Both the position numbers and the translations under genes were made by a program. The notes beneath the pieces were generated by a model, which had not been told where the DNA came from, made no database searches, and worked only from the letters and a program-made list of their open reading frames with translations. 64,000 bases of DNA from Streptomyces alfalfae (GTDB taxonomy: Bacteria > Actinomycetota > Actinomycetes > Streptomycetales > Streptomycetaceae): NCBI RefSeq assembly GCF_004127445.1, contig NZ_QEXM01000033.1:62001-126000 (forward strand). The letters are read 5' to 3'. Within the stretch, counting starts at the first letter, position 1. Each line of letters starts with the position of its first letter. Positions 11,174-19,476 of this stretch are shown piece by piece.

Positions 11174-12787
11174 TCACCGCCGCGCGGCACGCCTCGACCG
11201 GGCGGCGGAGGTCACGGCGCAGCCGAGGCCGCCCGCGGCGATCAGCACGAGGACGCCCTCGGGGAGCACGCCGAAGCGGGTGGCCGGGGTGCGGGACGAG
11301 CGCAGCGGGACCTCCTCGACGAGTGAGTCGGCGGTGTACCAGGTCGTCCTCGCCTTGACGGCGCCGTCCGGCATGATGACGGCGCTGACGCCGCTGGTAA
11401 CGGGGACGGCCACGGCGCGGCTGTGCTCGACGGCGCGGACGCGGCTCATGGCGAGCTGCTGGTAGGTCATCTCGCTGCGGTCGAACGTGGCGTTGTTGCT
11501 GGGCACCGAGATGAGCTGGGCGCCGTGCGTCACGGTGTCGCGCACCGCCCAGTCGAAGGCGGCCTCGTAGCAGGTCGCGAGGCCCACCTCGGCGCCGGCC
11601 ATGGTGAACACGCCGGGCTCGTCGCCCCGGCTGAAGTCCTGGCGGACCCGGTCGACGTCGCTGCTGAACACCCGGATGAGGCCGCGCAGCGGGATGTACT
11701 CGCCGAAGGGCCGGATCTGCCGCTTGTCGTAGGTGTCCGTGGGGCCCTTCTGCGGGTCCCAGAGGATCTGCTCGTTGTAGAGCTTGCCGCCCTTGGTCTC
11801 GACGACGCCGCCCACGGAGACCGGCGCCCCGATGGCCTCGACGGCGTCCTCGATCTCGTGGCGCGCGTCGGGGTTGGTGAAGGGGTCGATGTCGGAGGAG
11901 TTCTCCGGCCACAGCACGAGGTCGGGCTGCTCGGCCTTGCCCGCCTTGACCGCGGCGGCCAGGCGTTCCGTCTCGCGTACGTGGTGGTCGAGGACGGCGC
12001 GGCGCTGCGCGTTGAAGCCGAGGCCCGCGCGCGGGACGTTGCCCTGGATCGCGGCGATGGTGGTGGTGCCGTCCTCCGCGTCATTGCTGACCAGCGGACG
12101 CGCGGCGAACGCGCCGCCGACGGGGACGAGCACGCTGAGCAGGGCGGCGACCGCGGCGCCGCGCCGGACCTCGCCGGAGCAGCGGGCCGCGCGGACCTGC
12201 CGGACGGTCTCGTACAGCCCGTAGCCGCACAGGACGACCGCGAAGCCGAGCACGGGTGTGCCGCCGAGCGCGGCCAGCGGCAGGAAGACGCCGTCCGCCT
12301 GGCCGAAGGCGATCTTGCCCCAGGGGAAGCCGCTGAAGGGCACGCGCGCGCGTGCCGCCTCTCCCGCGATCCACAGGGCCGCCGCCCAGAGCGGGTATCC
12401 CGGCAGCCGCGAGAGCAGGGCCGTGCCCGCGCCGACCAGGGCCACGAAGACGGCCTCGACGGCGGCGAGCGCCAGCCACGGGCCCGGACCGACCTCGACG
12501 CCGGTCCAGACGAGGAGGGGCAGCAGGAAGCCGAGGCCGAAGAGGTAGCCGAGGCCGAGGCCCGCCTTCCACGTACGGCCGTGCAGACACCCGGCGAGGA
12601 CCGCGAAGGCCGGGAGCGCCAGCCACCAGAGCGTGCGGGGCGGGAAGCTGACGTAGAGCAGGACTCCGGCGAGGGCTGCCGCGGCGGCGGGCGCGAGCCG
12701 GCGCAGGACGCGCAGGGCACGGGGGCCCTGGGCGGGCTGCGGAGCGAGCTGGTCGGGCTCGTCCACGGGAGCGGTGGTGGCGGTCAC
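11174..12787 (-). CDS. lnt: Apolipoprotein N-acyltransferase
   Basis: 537 residues from a GTG at 12787. The N-terminal part holds about six membrane helices (LAPAAAAALAGVLLYVSF; LPAFAVLAGCLHG; LGLGYLFGLGFLLPLLVW; and others), and the C-terminal half is a nitrilase-fold domain. Catalytic residues can be placed: Glu in DLVLWPENSSDID, Lys in TYDKRQIRPFGEYIP, Cys in ATCYEAAFDWAV. Lnt adds the third acyl chain to lipoproteins at the outer face of the membrane. Streptomycetes commonly carry Lnt homologues. A C-terminal helix (GVLVLIAAGGLGCAVTSAARS) follows the nitrilase domain. The longer frame upstream of 12787 has no family similarity and was trimmed. Confidence 0.9.
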   Translation of the reverse strand: MTATTAPVDEPDQLAPQPAQGPRALRVLRRLAPAAAAALAGVLLYVSFPPRTLWWLALPAFAVLAGCLHGRTWKAGLGLGYLFGLGFLLPLLVWTGVEVGPGPWLALAAVEAVFVALVGAGTALLSRLPGYPLWAAALWIAGEAARARVPFSGFPWGKIAFGQADGVFLPLAALGGTPVLGFAVVLCGYGLYETVRQVRAARCSGEVRRGAAVAALLSVLVPVGGAFAARPLVSNDAEDGTTTIAAIQGNVPRAGLGFNAQRRAVLDHHVRETERLAAAVKAGKAEQPDLVLWPENSSDIDPFTNPDARHEIEDAVEAIGAPVSVGGVVETKGGKLYNEQILWDPQKGPTDTYDKRQIRPFGEYIPLRGLIRVFSSDVDRVRQDFSRGDEPGVFTMAGAEVGLATCYEAAFDWAVRDTVTHGAQLISVPSNNATFDRSEMTYQQLAMSRVRAVEHSRAVAVPVTSGVSAVIMPDGAVKARTTWYTADSLVEEVPLRSSRTPATRFGVLPEGVLVLIAAGGLGCAVTSAARSRRAARR

Positions 12788-12845
12788 TCCGGGAGTGTAC
12801 GGCGCGTCACCGGGGCGTCGACAGCGCGGTCCGCGGGGGTGGCGA

Positions 12846-12874
12846 CGCCCCCCTCCCGGCGCCAGAGGGGGGCG
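12846..12874 (-). terminator. Stem-loop downstream of the PH-like membrane protein gene
   Basis: CGCCCCCCTC (12846-12855) pairs perfectly with GAGGGGGGCG (12865-12874) around a 9-base loop, 5 bases after the stop of the gene ending at 12880. It separates that gene from lnt. Confidence 0.7.
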
Positions 12875-12879
12875 GAGGG

Positions 12880-13437
12880 TCAGAGGATCGTGCCCCGGCG
12901 CCGCAGCCGCTGTCTGATGACACGCACCGCCGACTCGGCGTCGTCCACGGTCACCGTGAACGTGTGGCCGTCGCCCAGCCTGAGCACCAGTGCCTCGCCG
13001 CGCCGGACGACGACGGCCGTGCCCTTCTCGGGCAGCCAGCGGTAGCCCCAGCCGCCCCACTGCCGTGGCGTGACGGCGGGCGCGAAGTCGGCGCCGACGA
13101 CATGGGAGAGCGGGATGTGGCGGCGCGGCAGGCCCAGATGACCGCAGCGCACCTCCAGGCAGTCGTCGTCGACCTTCACGGCGACATGCACGAAGGCGAG
13201 CGTCCCGAAGAGGATCAGGAGCCCGGCGGCGATGCAGCCGACCACCGACATGACCAGGGCGGCGATGCCGGAGGTCCACATCGATTCAACCGCGATGACG
13301 ATGCCGAGCGCCAGGCAGGCGGCGCCTCCGCACGCGAGCAGCCACTGCACGCGGTTGGTCGCGCGGCCGGTCCACACCGCGGGCGAGCTGCCGGAGCCGG
13401 CTCGCTCGTCGCGCTCCTCTTCGGCTGGGTCCTTCAT
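12880..13437 (-). CDS. Small membrane protein with PH-like cytoplasmic domain, unknown function
   Basis: 185 residues from ATG 13437; a GTG at 13473 would add 12 residues and neither has a strong RBS. An acidic N-terminus (MKDPAEEERDERAG) is followed by two hydrophobic helices (LLACGGAACLALGIVIAVES and IAALVMSVVGCIAAGLLILFGTLAFV). Next comes a beta-rich domain (VKVDDDCLEVRCGHLGLPRRHIPL... GWGYRWLPEKGTAVVVRRGEALVLRLGDGHTFTVTVDDAESAV). The GWGYR...GTAVVVR...ALVLRLxDG pattern is seen in many actinobacterial membrane proteins of unknown role with PH-like domains. Function unknown. Confidence 0.65.
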   Translation of the reverse strand: MKDPAEEERDERAGSGSSPAVWTGRATNRVQWLLACGGAACLALGIVIAVESMWTSGIAALVMSVVGCIAAGLLILFGTLAFVHVAVKVDDDCLEVRCGHLGLPRRHIPLSHVVGADFAPAVTPRQWGGWGYRWLPEKGTAVVVRRGEALVLRLGDGHTFTVTVDDAESAVRVIRQRLRRRGTIL

Positions 13438-13480
13438 GTCTTCGAGACTACTCAGATTCCCCCGCGACACCACCGCGTCA

Positions 13481-13508
13481 CCGAGAGTGAGCGCCGGACC
13501 GCTCTCGG
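13481..13508 (-). terminator. Stem-loop after the racemase-family gene
   Basis: CCGAGAG (13481-13487) pairs with CTCTCGG (13502-13508) between the stop of the gene ending at 13540 and the next start. It is a moderately strong hairpin and could reduce read-through into the PH-like protein gene. Confidence 0.4.
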
Positions 13509-13539
13509 AGGCCGGGAGCCCACCGCTTGCGGAGGCGTC

Positions 13540-14328
13540 TCAGAGGGCGGGGCTGACCGTCGCGAGCAGGCGTCCCTCGGCGTACGCGAGCGCCGCCGCG
13601 GGCAGCCGTTCCTCGCGCCCGCTGAGCAGGACGGTGAGCGTGGGCGCCGCCTCGGCGGGGTCGCTCCCCGGGAGCTCGCCGATCCTGCGCAGGGCCTGGG
13701 CGGCGACCGCGCCGGCGGAGCCGTGCAGGACGAGGGGCGGCCGGCCGGGCCGCTGGACGGCGCCGCGGATGCGCTCCGCGACCAGTTCGTAATGGGTGCA
13801 GCCCAGGACGACGGCCCTGACGCCGGGCGGGGTGAGGGCGGCGGCGGCGGCGATCGTCTCGTCGATGGCCTGCTCGTCCGCGTACTGCACGGCGTCGGCG
13901 AGACCCGGGCAGGGCACCTCGGTGACGTCGGCGTCCCGCGCGAACCGCTCGATGAGGTCGCGCTGGTACGGGCTGCCGGTGGTGGCGGGCGTGGCCCAGA
14001 TGGCGACCCGGCCGCCCCCCGCGGCGGCGGGCTTGATCGCCGGGACCGTGCCGATCACCGGGATGCCCGGCTCCAGGCGGGCCCGCAGCGCGGGCAGCGC
14101 GTGCACGGACGCGGTGTTGCAGGCCACGATCAGCGCGTCGGGACGGTGCGCGGCCGCGGCGTCGGCGACCGCGAGGGCGTGCCCGGTGAGGTCCTGCGGG
14201 GTGCGCGGTCCCCACGGCATGCCGTCGGGGTCCGAGGAGAGCACGAGATCGGCGTCGGGCCGCAGGCGCCGCACCGCGGCCGCCGCGGCGAGCAGTCCGA
14301 TTCCGGAGTCCATGAGCGCGATCTTCAC
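13540..14328 (-). CDS. Aspartate/glutamate racemase family protein (MurI-like)
   Basis: 262 residues. Two catalytic cysteines of the glutamate racemase fold are present: VACNTASVHALP (Cys about 70) and VVLGCTHYELV (Cys about 180). The N-terminal MKIALMDSGIGLL corresponds to the MurI IGVFDSGVGGL strand. Glutamate racemase makes D-glutamate for peptidoglycan. The N-terminus differs from canonical MurI (MDSGIGLL instead of FDSGVGGL), and streptomycetes have a separate conserved murI elsewhere. This copy may therefore be a paralogue with another substrate. It is divergent from the glycosyltransferase gene, with starts only about 58 bases apart. Confidence 0.8.
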   Translation of the reverse strand: MKIALMDSGIGLLAAAAAVRRLRPDADLVLSSDPDGMPWGPRTPQDLTGHALAVADAAAAHRPDALIVACNTASVHALPALRARLEPGIPVIGTVPAIKPAAAGGGRVAIWATPATTGSPYQRDLIERFARDADVTEVPCPGLADAVQYADEQAIDETIAAAAALTPPGVRAVVLGCTHYELVAERIRGAVQRPGRPPLVLHGSAGAVAAQALRRIGELPGSDPAEAAPTLTVLLSGREERLPAAALAYAEGRLLATVSPAL

Positions 14329-14386
14329 CCGGTCACCATAGTCGATGGCCCTCCCAGGGCCCCTTCCGTGGGGCAGACTTCGACGG

Positions 14387-15562
14387 ATGAGCGCCCTCGC
14401 GTGGATCGCCGCCGGATCGCTTGCCGCATGGCTGTGGCTGCTGTTGGGCCAGGGCTTCTTCTGGCGGACGGACGTGCGTCTGCCGCCCCGGCGGGAGCCC
14501 GCAGCGTGGCCGTCGGTCTGCGTCGTCGTGCCCGCGCGCGACGAGGCGGACGTCCTGCCCGAGAGCCTGCCGTCGCTGCTCGCGCAGGACTATCCCGGAC
14601 GGGCGGAGGTCGTCCTCGTCGACGACGGCAGCACCGACGGCACGGGCGGCCTGGCCAGGGACCTGGCCGGGCGGCACGGCGGTCTGCCGCTGACCGTCGC
14701 CTCCCCCGGCGAGCCGCCCGCCGGGTGGACCGGCAAGCTCTGGGCCGTACGCCACGGCATCGCCCTGGCCCGCGCCCGCGATCCGGAGTACCTGCTCCTG
14801 ACGGACGCGGACATCGCGCACGGCCCGGATTCCCTGCGGGAGCTGGTGGCCGCCGCGCACGGGGGCGGTTTCGACCTGGTCTCGCTCATGGCGCGGCTGC
14901 GGGTGGCCTGCGCCTGGGAGCGCCTGGTGGTCCCGGCGTTCGTCTACTTCTTCGCGCAGCTCTACCCCTTCCGCCGGATCGGCCGCAGGGGGGCGCGCAC
15001 GTCCGCGGCGGCGGGCGGCTGCGTCCTGCTGCGCGCGGACGCCGCCGAGCGGGCGGGGGTTCCCGACGCCATCCGGCACGCGGTGATCGACGACGTGGCG
15101 CTCGCGCGGGCGGTGCGCCGCTCGGGGGGCCACATCTGGCTGGGGCTCGCCGACCGCGTCGACAGCGTGCGCCCCTACCCCCGCCTCGCCGATCTGTGGC
15201 GCATGGTGTCGCGGAGCGCGTACGCGCAACTGCGGCACAGTCCGCCGCTGCTCCTCGGCACCGTGGCGGGCCTGGCCCTGGTCTACCTCGCGCCGCCGCT
15301 CGCCCTGGTCATGGGCCTGGCCGCCGGGGACGTGCCGTGCGCGGTGGCCGGCGGCCCGGCGTGGCTGGTGATGACCGTGACCTATCTGCCGATGCTCCGC
15401 TACTACCGGCAGCCGCCGTGGCTCGCCCTGACGCTGCCCCTGACCGCCTTCCTGTACCTGCTGATGACCGTGGACTCGGCGGTGCTGCACTACCGGGGGC
15501 GCGGCGCGGCCTGGAAGGGCCGTACGTACGCGCGCCCCGAACCCGCTCCCGAGCAGCGCTGA
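14387..15562 (+). CDS. hpnB: Glycosyltransferase family 2, HpnB-like (hopene-associated)
   Basis: 391 residues from ATG 14387; an in-frame ATG at 14345 would add 14 residues. Layout: one N-terminal helix (IAAGSLAAWLWLLLGQGFFW), a GT-A domain with VCVVVPARDEADVLPESLPSLL, VVLVDDGSTDGT, LLTDADIAH (DxD-type metal site) and AAGGCVLLR, the IDDVALA acidic motif, then three C-terminal helices (LLLGTVAGLALVYLAPPLALVMG; WLVMTVTYLPML; LALTLPLTAFLYLLMTV). The pattern matches HpnB of hopanoid loci closely (PAGWTGKLWAVRHGI, RSAYAQLRHSPPLLLGT). No other hopanoid gene is in the window, so the copy is an orphan and its acceptor is uncertain. Confidence 0.82.
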   Translation: MSALAWIAAGSLAAWLWLLLGQGFFWRTDVRLPPRREPAAWPSVCVVVPARDEADVLPESLPSLLAQDYPGRAEVVLVDDGSTDGTGGLARDLAGRHGGLPLTVASPGEPPAGWTGKLWAVRHGIALARARDPEYLLLTDADIAHGPDSLRELVAAAHGGGFDLVSLMARLRVACAWERLVVPAFVYFFAQLYPFRRIGRRGARTSAAAGGCVLLRADAAERAGVPDAIRHAVIDDVALARAVRRSGGHIWLGLADRVDSVRPYPRLADLWRMVSRSAYAQLRHSPPLLLGTVAGLALVYLAPPLALVMGLAAGDVPCAVAGGPAWLVMTVTYLPMLRYYRQPPWLALTLPLTAFLYLLMTVDSAVLHYRGRGAAWKGRTYARPEPAPEQR

Positions 15563-15587
15563 GCGGCCGGGGCCTTGTGGCGGGCGC

Positions 15588-16883
15588 TCACTTCCTGCCC
15601 GGCGTCCAGTTCATGCCCCAGCCGTAGGCGCGGTCGATGGTGCGCTGCGGGCTCACGCCGCGCTCGGGCACGAGGTACTGGGCCTCGCGCTGGACGACGA
15701 GGTCGCCGCCGGTGTTGGTGAGCAGGGCGAGGGCGCACACCGTCGAGGGCACCGTGCACTCGTCGAGGGAGAAGTCCACCGGGGCCCCGTGCTGCGGCTG
15801 GAGGGTGACCGTGGCGTTGAGGTCGGCGAAGCTGCGCGCGCCCTCGTAGATGGTCACGAAGATGACGATGCGGCGGAAGTCCTTGATGTGGTCGAGGTTG
15901 ATGGTGAGGTTCTCGCCCGACGCGACGGCCCCGGTGCGGTCGTCGCCGTCGAGGAGCATGTACGGGGGCTGGTGCAGCGCCCCGAAGGCGTTGCCGAGCG
16001 CCTGGACGACGCCCTTGCGGCCGTCGGCGAGTTCGTAGAGCGCGCAGAGGTCCAGGTCCAGGTCGGCGTGCATGGCGATGGCCCGGCCGAGCTTCGCGCC
16101 CCATCCCTTGAACTGCTTGTGCACCTGCCAGTTGAGGTTCACGCGCATGGCGCCGGACGTGCCGCCCTGCTTCGTCAGGGAGACCGACGGGGCGTCCTTG
16201 GTCAGCGTCACCTTGGTGAGGCGGACGGGGGCGGCGGGCGGCGGGGTCTGCGCGGCGGCGGGGGCGGGCGTGGCTGCCGGCGGCGCGGCCGGTGCGGCGG
16301 CGGGAGCGGGCGACGGGGGCGCGGGAGGGGTCTGCGCGGCGGGCACGGCCTGCTGGGGCTCATCCACCGTGATGCCGTAGTCCTCGGCGAGGCCTTCGAG
16401 TCCGCTGCCGTACCCCTGGCCCACGGCACGGAACTTCCACGCGCCCTGGCGCCGGTAGAGCTCGCCGAGGACGAAGGCCGTCTCCACGGTGGCGTCCGCG
16501 CTGTCGTAGCGGGCGATCTCCGCGCCGTCCGCCGCGTCGACGACCCGGACGTACAGGCCGGGCACCTGCCCGAACGTGCCGCCGTCGGCCGAGGCGGCGA
16601 GCACCACCCGCTCCACGGCGGGCTCCACGCGCGCGAGGTCGACGCTCAGGACATCGGTCACGCCCGTGCCGGAGCGCTGCTTGCCCTCGTGCCGCACGGC
16701 TCCGGAGGAGTGGCCGGGCTGGTTGTAGAAGACGAAGTCGGCGTCGGAGCGCACCTTGCCGGAGGACGCCAGCAGCAGCGCGGACGCGTCGGCGTCGGGC
16801 ACCCCGGCGCCGGAACCCCACCCCATTTCGATCCGCACGGCCGGCGCCGGCACGGGAACGTTCGATCCTTTAGGCATGGTCAT
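15588..16883 (-). CDS. TerD-family protein with two TerD domains joined by a Pro/Ala linker
   Basis: 431 residues from ATG 16883 (GGGGGCGGAC upstream; upstream in-frame ATGs at 16895 and 16982 are less likely). The first TerD domain (about 1-165) has MTMPKGSNVPVPAPAVRIEMGW, DADASALLLASSGKVRSDADFVFYNQP and LARYDSADATVETAFVLGELYRR-like segments. A 60-residue Pro/Ala/Gln linker follows. The second domain (about 240-431) has VSLTKQGGTSGAMRVNLNW, DLDLDLCALYELADGRKGVVQALG and DRTGAVASGENLTINLDHI. Both keep the acidic Ca2+-binding clusters of TerD proteins. TerD proteins in Streptomyces influence differentiation and tellurite or stress responses; the tandem form is common there. It stands alone, without other ter genes. 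Confidence 0.88.
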   Translation of the reverse strand: MTMPKGSNVPVPAPAVRIEMGWGSGAGVPDADASALLLASSGKVRSDADFVFYNQPGHSSGAVRHEGKQRSGTGVTDVLSVDLARVEPAVERVVLAASADGGTFGQVPGLYVRVVDAADGAEIARYDSADATVETAFVLGELYRRQGAWKFRAVGQGYGSGLEGLAEDYGITVDEPQQAVPAAQTPPAPPSPAPAAAPAAPPAATPAPAAAQTPPPAAPVRLTKVTLTKDAPSVSLTKQGGTSGAMRVNLNWQVHKQFKGWGAKLGRAIAMHADLDLDLCALYELADGRKGVVQALGNAFGALHQPPYMLLDGDDRTGAVASGENLTINLDHIKDFRRIVIFVTIYEGARSFADLNATVTLQPQHGAPVDFSLDECTVPSTVCALALLTNTGGDLVVQREAQYLVPERGVSPQRTIDRAYGWGMNWTPGRK

Positions 16884-17176
16884 GTCCGCCCCCATCGCAA
16901 GTTGGCCGCGTCCGGCAGGGCCGCCGGTTCCGTTCCCGGCCAACCTATTACCCGGAGCCCGGCAGGCCCACGACCGCGTCACGCGCCACTTCCGCCCCCG
17001 CGGGACCGACCGCGGGTAACCCGTCGAGAGCTCGGCTTTTACATGATCACTACGTCATCTGGCGACCGATTTTGCCAAGTTCGCTCGTATTGGGGGTCCG
17101 TCGCCACTGCCGACACGGAAAACAACCCTCTTATCGGTCTCCCCAACCAGCACATCAAGGGCTTAACTTATGAAGC

Positions 17177-17611
17177 ATGACCTCCCCCCGCTCCACCTAT
17201 GGCGGCGGTTACTACTCCGCGCCGTCCTTCCCGGACACTCCGATCTACGACTCCCTCGTCGCAGAGCGGGGCACTCCTCAGATCGCCCCGATCCGGGTCC
17301 CCTCCGCGTACGACACGGGCAGCCACAGCCATCTGCCCGCGCTCCCGGCCGCGTTGCCCGCCCTCCCGGCGGCCCCTTCCCACCACCAGAACACCGGGTA
17401 CGGCTACCCGCAGGCCCAGCAGCCCGCACCGCTGCAACAGGCCCCGGCGCCGTACATCCCGCAGCAGGCCGCCGCCCCGCGCGGCTATCCGGGCGCCCAG
17501 CAGCAGCGCCCCGCCCCCGGCACGGGGTACGAGGCGATGCGCCCCGCGGCGCCCCGCCCCGCCCCCGCTCCGTACGAGGATCCGTACAACCGCCCCTATC
17601 GGGGGTACTGA
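17177..17611 (+). CDS. Conserved streptomycete small Pro/Ala/Tyr-rich protein, unknown function
   Basis: 144 residues. A distinctive N-terminus (MTSPRSTYGGGYYSAPSFPD, TPIYDSLVAERGTPQIAPIRVPSAYD) precedes a low-complexity Pro/Ala/Gln/Tyr region ending NRPYRGY. No membrane segment, signal peptide or known catalytic motif is visible. The conserved head and disordered tail recall the unnamed families found throughout Streptomyces; I do not recognise a function. The gene has no good Shine-Dalgarno. It follows a relatively AT-rich 200-base upstream region (about 17035-17176) that is likely to hold its promoter; a TAACTT element 7 bases before the ATG would fit a leaderless start. Confidence 0.7.
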   Translation: MTSPRSTYGGGYYSAPSFPDTPIYDSLVAERGTPQIAPIRVPSAYDTGSHSHLPALPAALPALPAAPSHHQNTGYGYPQAQQPAPLQQAPAPYIPQQAAAPRGYPGAQQQRPAPGTGYEAMRPAAPRPAPAPYEDPYNRPYRGY

Positions 17612-17656
17612 GCGACCGCGGACATCGCTGTCAGTGGCTGCTGGCAGGATGTCCGC

Positions 17657-18481
17657 ATGTCGAATCCAGCCTTGCGGTCGATCCACGTCCACCCGCTGAA
17701 GGCGGCCCAGGGGCACGCGCAGCGTGAGGCCGTCGTGGAGCCCTGGGGGCTCGCGGGGGACCACCGCTGGATGCTGGTCGACGGTGACGGGCGGTTCGTG
17801 TCCCAGCGGCCGTATCCGCGCATGGCGCTGGTCGCCGCCGAGCCTCTGCCCGGCGGCGGTGTCCGCGTGTCCGCGCCCGGCCGCAGGACGCTGACGGCGG
17901 CGGCGCCCGAGCCGCACGTGACGGTGCGGGTGGAGATCGGGCGGGACGAGGTCGACGCGGTGCCCGCCGACGCCGCGGCGCACGCCTGGTTCAGCGCCCA
18001 CCTCGGCATGGACGTGCGGCTCGTCCACCTCGACGCCCCCGCCACGCGCCGCCCGATCGACCCGGCGTACGGCGGGGACGGCGAGACGGTCAGCTTCGCG
18101 GACGGCTTCCCGCTGCTGCTCACCGCGGCCTCCTCGCTCGACGCCCTCAATTCGCTGATCGCCCAGGGGGATCACGCCGACGAGGGCCCCCTGCCGATGA
18201 ACCGCTTCCGGCCCAACGTCGTCGTGGACGGCACCCCGCCCTGGGCCGAGGACGACTGGAAGCGCGTCGCGATCGGCGGTGTCGTCTTCCGTGTCGTGAA
18301 GAAGTGCGGGCGGTGCGTCGTGACGACCACCGACCAGAACACCGGGGAACGCGGCAAGGAACCGCTGCGCACGCTCGCCCATCACCGCCGTTTCGGCGAC
18401 CAGCTCGTCTTCGGGCAGAATCTGGTGCCGGAATCGACGGGGCGCATCCGCGTCGGGGACCGGTTCGACATCCTCGAATGA
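17657..18481 (+). CDS. MOSC domain-containing protein (molybdenum cofactor sulfurase-like)
   Basis: 274 residues. The N-terminal MOSC_N beta barrel (SIHVHPLKAAQG... EPWGLAGDHRWMLVDGDGRFVSQRPYPRMALV) is followed by the MOSC core (ADGFPLLLTAASSLDALNS; MNRFRPNVVVDG; W..VAIGGVVFRVVKKCGRCVVTTTDQNTG). The Cys in KKCGRC is the conserved MOSC cysteine that carries sulfur or contacts the molybdenum cofactor. Relatives include YcbX and mARC-type amidoxime reductases. Close spacing after the small Pro-rich gene (45 bases) may mean co-transcription but not a shared role. A GC-rich hairpin follows the stop. Confidence 0.88.
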   Translation: MSNPALRSIHVHPLKAAQGHAQREAVVEPWGLAGDHRWMLVDGDGRFVSQRPYPRMALVAAEPLPGGGVRVSAPGRRTLTAAAPEPHVTVRVEIGRDEVDAVPADAAAHAWFSAHLGMDVRLVHLDAPATRRPIDPAYGGDGETVSFADGFPLLLTAASSLDALNSLIAQGDHADEGPLPMNRFRPNVVVDGTPPWAEDDWKRVAIGGVVFRVVKKCGRCVVTTTDQNTGERGKEPLRTLAHHRRFGDQLVFGQNLVPESTGRIRVGDRFDILE

Positions 18482-18486
18482 CCGTG

Positions 18487-18513
18487 GCCCGGCGGGGAAC
18501 CCGCCGACCGGGC
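18487..18513 (+). terminator. Hairpin after the MOSC gene
   Basis: GCCCGGCGGG (18487-18496) pairs with CCCGCCGaCCGGGC (18500-18513) with a small bulge and a 3-base loop, six bases after the stop codon. Confidence 0.5.
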
Positions 18514-18674
18514 ACGGATGTGGGAGCAGGTGGCCGCGGAGCCGGAGAGCAGCCGCGCGGAGGCCGTGGACGTGAAGGGACGACCTTCGCGGGTCGGCTT
18601 CGCGGAGGTGATGCCGCTCTCTTTTCTCGCGCCGGCCGCGCGTGGGCCGTGCCGTCACTGGTAAGGACGGACGC

Positions 18675-19298
18675 GTGAGGGGGTGCGGGGCTGTGCGAGC
18701 GATCGTCGGGCTCTGGCGTTGGCGGCACAATCCGCTGCGCCGCGGGACCGACCTCCTGGAGTCCTGGGTGGCCCTGGCCGCCCTGGCGCTGATCCTGGTC
18801 GCCGCCCCCGTCGTCGGCGTCGTCACCACGGAGCTGACGCGGGACGCCCTCCTCGCCTCGGTGCGCGAGCAGCACGAGGCCCGCCACCCCGTCGTCGGCA
18901 CGGTCGTGCGCAAACTCTCCGCTCCCCCGCTCGACCCCGACCCCGAGACCTCATCGGCCCGCGACGCCCACAGCCGCGTCCTCGCGCGCTGGACGGGCCC
19001 TGACGGCGCCGAACGCTCGGGCGTCGTCGCATCCGACCTCGACGCCCCGGCCCCCGGCGCTCACTTCAGGCTCTGGACCGACGAGCGCGGCCGGGTGGTC
19101 GGACGCCCGCTGGACACCGCGACCGCGAACACCCACGCGGTGCTCGCGGGCTTCGGCGCGGCCTCGGCTAGCGTCGGGCTCATAGAGGGCACCCGCAGAT
19201 TCGTCCTGTGGCGCATCGCGCAGGGGCGTTATGCCCGTTGGGACCAGGCATGGGGCAGGGCGGGACCCGACTGGGGCAGGACCGGCGCCGGCTCCTGA
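18675..19298 (+). CDS. Rv1733c-like two-helix membrane protein
   Basis: 207 residues from GTG 18675, chosen for AAGGA seven bases upstream. The protein has an N-terminal RxWRHNPLRRGTDLLESWVALAALALILVAAPVVGVV segment (first helix), an extracytoplasmic region with VVGTVVRKL, a domain W...ARWTGPDGAERSGVV.. APGAHFRLWTDERGRVVGRPL, and a second helix near HAVLAGFGAASASVGLIEG. A basic/Trp-rich tail follows. This arrangement matches the Rv1733c family of actinobacterial membrane proteins, common in many paralogues in Streptomyces. The function is unknown; the mycobacterial member is a dormancy-associated transmembrane antigen. Confidence 0.75.
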   Translation: MRGCGAVRAIVGLWRWRHNPLRRGTDLLESWVALAALALILVAAPVVGVVTTELTRDALLASVREQHEARHPVVGTVVRKLSAPPLDPDPETSSARDAHSRVLARWTGPDGAERSGVVASDLDAPAPGAHFRLWTDERGRVVGRPLDTATANTHAVLAGFGAASASVGLIEGTRRFVLWRIAQGRYARWDQAWGRAGPDWGRTGAGS

Positions 19299-19476
19299 AC
19301 GGCCACGCGGGCGGCCCGCGCAGGTGAGAGCCTGCCGTTCGGGTCAACTGCCCCTGCCCACGCGCGCTACGGTGGACCGGCCGATCCCTTCGGCTCCTTG
19401 CGCATCGAGACGGCACATCGGCACGGCACATCGACGCAGGATCCCGCGTACGACGAGGTGGGGGCAGAGCAACTCC

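Noticed and set aside
16884..17176. An extra gene in the region between the TerD and small Pro-rich genes
   Set aside because: Only short frames without RBS; the region is less GC-rich and more likely holds divergent promoters.
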